From Candidatus Poseidoniales archaeon (GTDB lineage Archaea > Thermoplasmatota > Poseidoniia > Poseidoniales > Poseidoniaceae): 52,607 bases of DNA. Made by a program: the position numbers and the translations under genes. Each line of letters opens with the position of its first letter. The first letter of the stretch is position 1. This document shows positions 50,715 through 52,607 of the stretch, piece after piece. Location of the stretch: contig QQSA01000021.1 of NCBI GenBank assembly GCA_003602535.1, positions 15,924-68,530 of the forward strand, written 5' to 3'. The notes below the pieces were generated by a model. That model searched no databases, was not told the origin of the DNA, and saw only the letters and a program-made list of their open reading frames with translations.

Positions 50715-51172
50715 TGCAGATAACTAATCAAAAGAAGATGGCAGCTCAAATTCTAAAGTGCGGTGTTCACCGTGTTTGGATTAACCCTTCTTACCTAGAC
50801 CAGGTTGCACAATCTGTTCAGAAAGAAGATATCCGCGAAGCTATCGATAATGGATGGATTAAGGCTAAGGCAATCAAGGGAACTTCCCGTGTCCGTGCTC
50901 TTAAGCGTCAGGAACAGAAGCAGAAAGGACGTCAAAAAGGTCAAGGAAAAAGATCCGGTTCTGCCAATGCTCGTAATCCTCGAAAGCAGCAATGGATGGC
51001 TACAATCCGTGCTCAAAGGCGCACCCTGAAAGGAATGCGTGAAGATGGAACTCTGAAGAGTTCACAATACCGCCACTATTACCTAAAGGCAAAAGGTGGA
51101 TCTTACCGTTCAATAGCTCATATGAAGGCTCAGATGGGTGTTGAAGGAATCTCCATTGGAGGTGATGAGTGA
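50714..51172 (+). CDS. rpl19e: large ribosomal subunit protein eL19
   Basis: 152 residues. QKKMAAQILKCGVHRVWINPSYLDQVAQSVQKEDIREAIDNGWIKAKAIKGTSRVR (read in parts) and the very basic QKGRQKGQGKRSGSANARNPRKQQWMATIRAQRRTLK tail mark eL19. The ATG overlaps the eL32 stop (TGATG); GCAGGAGGG is upstream. Confidence 0.97.
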   Translation: MQITNQKKMAAQILKCGVHRVWINPSYLDQVAQSVQKEDIREAIDNGWIKAKAIKGTSRVRALKRQEQKQKGRQKGQGKRSGSANARNPRKQQWMATIRAQRRTLKGMREDGTLKSSQYRHYYLKAKGGSYRSIAHMKAQMGVEGISIGGDE

Positions 51173-51684
51173 TGGCTAACGGACCACGACAACGCAATCA
51201 ATACCGTCGCCGAAGATCTGGTGAAACAGATTATCGCCGCCGTCTAAAACTACTGAAGAGTGGAATCTCTCGTGCAGTGGTTAGAATTTCCAATACTCGT
51301 GTTGTATGCCAAGTAGTCTCTTGGGAGAGAGATGGAGACAAAGTCGAGTTGACTGTTACTGGCGATGATTTGGTATCTCGCTACGGATGGCCAGAATCAA
51401 ACTCTCGCAAAAATATTCCAGCATCCTATCTAGTAGGCTACGCTCTCGGAAAGTCCGCACTTGCTGCAGGACATGATGAAGCAGTGCTTGACATTGGATT
51501 GGCTGCTAGTACAAACGGAAACCGTGTGTTCGCTGCTCTGAAAGGAATGGTTGATGCAGGATTAGAGATACCTCATGGGGAATCTGTACTTCCTGGAGAA
51601 GACCGCCTGAACGGTGCGCACATAGACGATTCTTATGCTTCAACAGTTGAAGCAACCAAGTCAAAGATTGAGGAGGCGTTCTGA
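51172..51684 (+). CDS. rpl18: large ribosomal subunit protein uL18
   Basis: 170 residues. QYRRRRSGETDYRRRLKLLKSGISRAVVRISNTRVVCQVV and YLVGYALGKSALAAGHDEAVLDIGLAASTNGNRVFAALKGMVDAGLEIPHGE (read in parts) are archaeal uL18, which binds 5S rRNA with uL5. ATG 51172 overlaps the eL19 TGA and follows GGAGGTGATGA. Confidence 0.97.
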   Translation: MANGPRQRNQYRRRRSGETDYRRRLKLLKSGISRAVVRISNTRVVCQVVSWERDGDKVELTVTGDDLVSRYGWPESNSRKNIPASYLVGYALGKSALAAGHDEAVLDIGLAASTNGNRVFAALKGMVDAGLEIPHGESVLPGEDRLNGAHIDDSYASTVEATKSKIEEAF

Positions 51685-51685
51685 T

Positions 51686-52453
51686 ATGAGTGAAGATACA
51701 TCCCAGATGGCACCGGGTCTGATTAAGGCCTTTGCACCAGTAGAAGAAGAGCAAAACGATGGAGGCCGCCGCCGCCGTCGCACATCAGCTGATGAAGCAA
51801 TATCTGCTCTACGATCATGGTCGCCTAAGACACGTCTAGGCCGTGAAGTAATGGCGGGTCGAATCGTAACTTACGAGCAAGCATTAGCGTCTGGTTTACC
51901 AATTCGTGAAGTTGAAATCGTAGATGCACTGATTCCAAATCTAGAAGATGAAGTTATCAAAGTAAATATGGTTCAAAGAATGACTGACTCTGGACGTCGT
52001 GTTCGATTCAATGTTATGGCCTGTGTCGGTAACAAAGACGGATATGTCGGTTTAGCAATGGCTAAGGGCAAGGAAGTTGCTCAAACTATCCGCAAGGCTC
52101 TTACTGCTGCTAAACTAAGTCTAATTCAAATTCAGCGTGGTAACGGTTCTTGGGAATCAAGCGTAGGGCCTGGAACTTCTGTGCCATTCAAGGTTCAGGG
52201 ACAAGCAGGTTCCACTCGTGTAACACTGATGCCTGCACCTGCAGGTAAGGGATTGGTTATCGGTGAAACCGGTAAGCGTGTTCTTGAACTAGCAGGTGTT
52301 TCAGATGTACTTTCTCGTACAAAAGGACAGACACGTACCACTATCAATTACGCAGCAGCAACTTTCAATGCATTAGCTGAAATTAACCGAACTAGAGTTA
52401 ATGATTCTCAGCGTGCAGAGTTATTCATCCACAAAGGGAGGATTCTAGAATGA
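51686..52453 (+). CDS. rps5: small ribosomal subunit protein uS5
   Basis: 255 residues. SWSPKTRLGREVMAGRIVTYEQALASGLPIREVEIVDALIPNLEDEVIKVNMVQRMTDSGRR (read in parts), GYVGLAMAKGKEVAQTIRKAL and PAPAGKGLVIGETGKRVLELAGVSDV are the archaeal/eukaryotic uS5 signature. ATG 51686 follows GAGGAGGCGTTCTGAT; the open frame extends 51 bases upstream but overlaps uL18 and has no site. It helps maintain decoding accuracy. Confidence 0.97.
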   Translation: MSEDTSQMAPGLIKAFAPVEEEQNDGGRRRRRTSADEAISALRSWSPKTRLGREVMAGRIVTYEQALASGLPIREVEIVDALIPNLEDEVIKVNMVQRMTDSGRRVRFNVMACVGNKDGYVGLAMAKGKEVAQTIRKALTAAKLSLIQIQRGNGSWESSVGPGTSVPFKVQGQAGSTRVTLMPAPAGKGLVIGETGKRVLELAGVSDVLSRTKGQTRTTINYAAATFNALAEINRTRVNDSQRAELFIHKGRILE

Positions 52454-52607
52454 GTTGGATTGTTGTAAGAGCTCGCTCCGATGTTAAAGTCGAGCGTTCA
52501 ATCAGGGAAACTATGGCTATGCTGAATTTGACACGTGTTAATCACGCAGTCATTATTCCTGAAAATGCACAGTACAAAGGAATGCTTCAGAAGGCTAAGG
52601 ATTACAT
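52450..52607 (+). CDS. rpl30: large ribosomal subunit protein uL30, 3' end cut off
   Basis: The first 52 residues of uL30 are visible: MSWIVVRARSDVKVERSIRE, MLNLTRVNHAVIIPEN, QYKGMLQKAKDY, with the characteristic I.E....L.L...N..V....N pattern of archaeal uL30. The ATG overlaps the uS5 stop (ATGA) and AGGGAGG precedes it. The gene continues beyond the window edge; archaeal uL30 is about 150 residues. Confidence 0.93.
   Translation, partial: MSWIVVRARSDVKVERSIRETMAMLNLTRVNHAVIIPENAQYKGMLQKAKDY

Overview
The window looks like chromosomal DNA of a planktonic Marine Group II archaeon (Candidatus Poseidoniia, Thermoplasmatota). This is inferred, not searched. The grounds are the euryarchaeal order of the ribosomal operon (uL3 to uL30, including aIF1, the RNase P protein Rpp29, eS4, eL32 and eL19), a group II chaperonin, a Hef helicase-nuclease, eL41, a tRNA-Trp whose intron carries a box C/D guide RNA, and a set of very large, acidic, calcium-repeat-rich, tail-anchored surface proteins. 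No insertion sequence, CRISPR array, prophage or plasmid feature was seen.

Layout. 1-2043 (minus): P5C/proline-type aldehyde dehydrogenase (cut by the window edge) and MsrA. 2141-14162: a surface-enzyme block with a GDSL esterase with DxDxDG repeats, an RGG-tailed DEAD-box helicase, a subtilase with P-domain and MopE-like repeats, and a 1402-aa SGNH-like/propeller/DxDxDG protein. 14211-20442: a small membrane protein, a PIG-N/O/GPI7-like phosphotransferase-like enzyme, a ferritin-like protein and a 902-aa protein with the sequence signature and two-anchor topology of the CD36 scavenger-receptor family. 20526-27002: another DxDxDG surface protein, tRNA-Ala, a SprT-like protease, tRNA-Arg, a pirin, eL41, intron-bearing tRNA-Trp and a second subtilase. 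27028-33542: an aminotransferase, two membrane proteins of unknown function and a 1.1-kb-codon surface protein. 33571-40809: thermosome, a ferredoxin-flavodoxin-SdhB-like fusion next to an HdrB-like protein, and Hef. 41077-52607: the ribosomal operon, preceded by a leader that can fold.

Most novel points. (1) A CD36-like protein in an archaeon. (2) A two-gene unit in which an SdhB-like domain and an HdrB-like CCG protein have both lost essentially all Fe-S ligands while the fold-level sequence persists; the SdhB-like part is fused to an intact 4Fe-4S ferredoxin and a flavodoxin. (3) A cis-acting guide in the tRNA-Trp intron whose fifth base upstream of box D pairs with C34. (4) eL32 carrying an N-terminal SAP domain and acidic linker. 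(5) A 10-bp inverted repeat that can switch between two hairpins between two divergent genes.

How the genes fit together. The secreted proteases, esterase, phosphoesterase-like enzyme and CD36-like protein fit a cell that degrades proteins and lipids at its surface. MsrA, ferritin-like protein, pirin and thermosome are stress and housekeeping functions. Two initiation styles are visible: ribosomal genes carry a stop-overlapping GAGGTG ribosome-binding site, while many surface-protein genes have a TATA-like box about 24-28 bases before the start codon and no such site, as expected for leaderless mRNAs. All function calls are from reading translated sequence; no database search was run.
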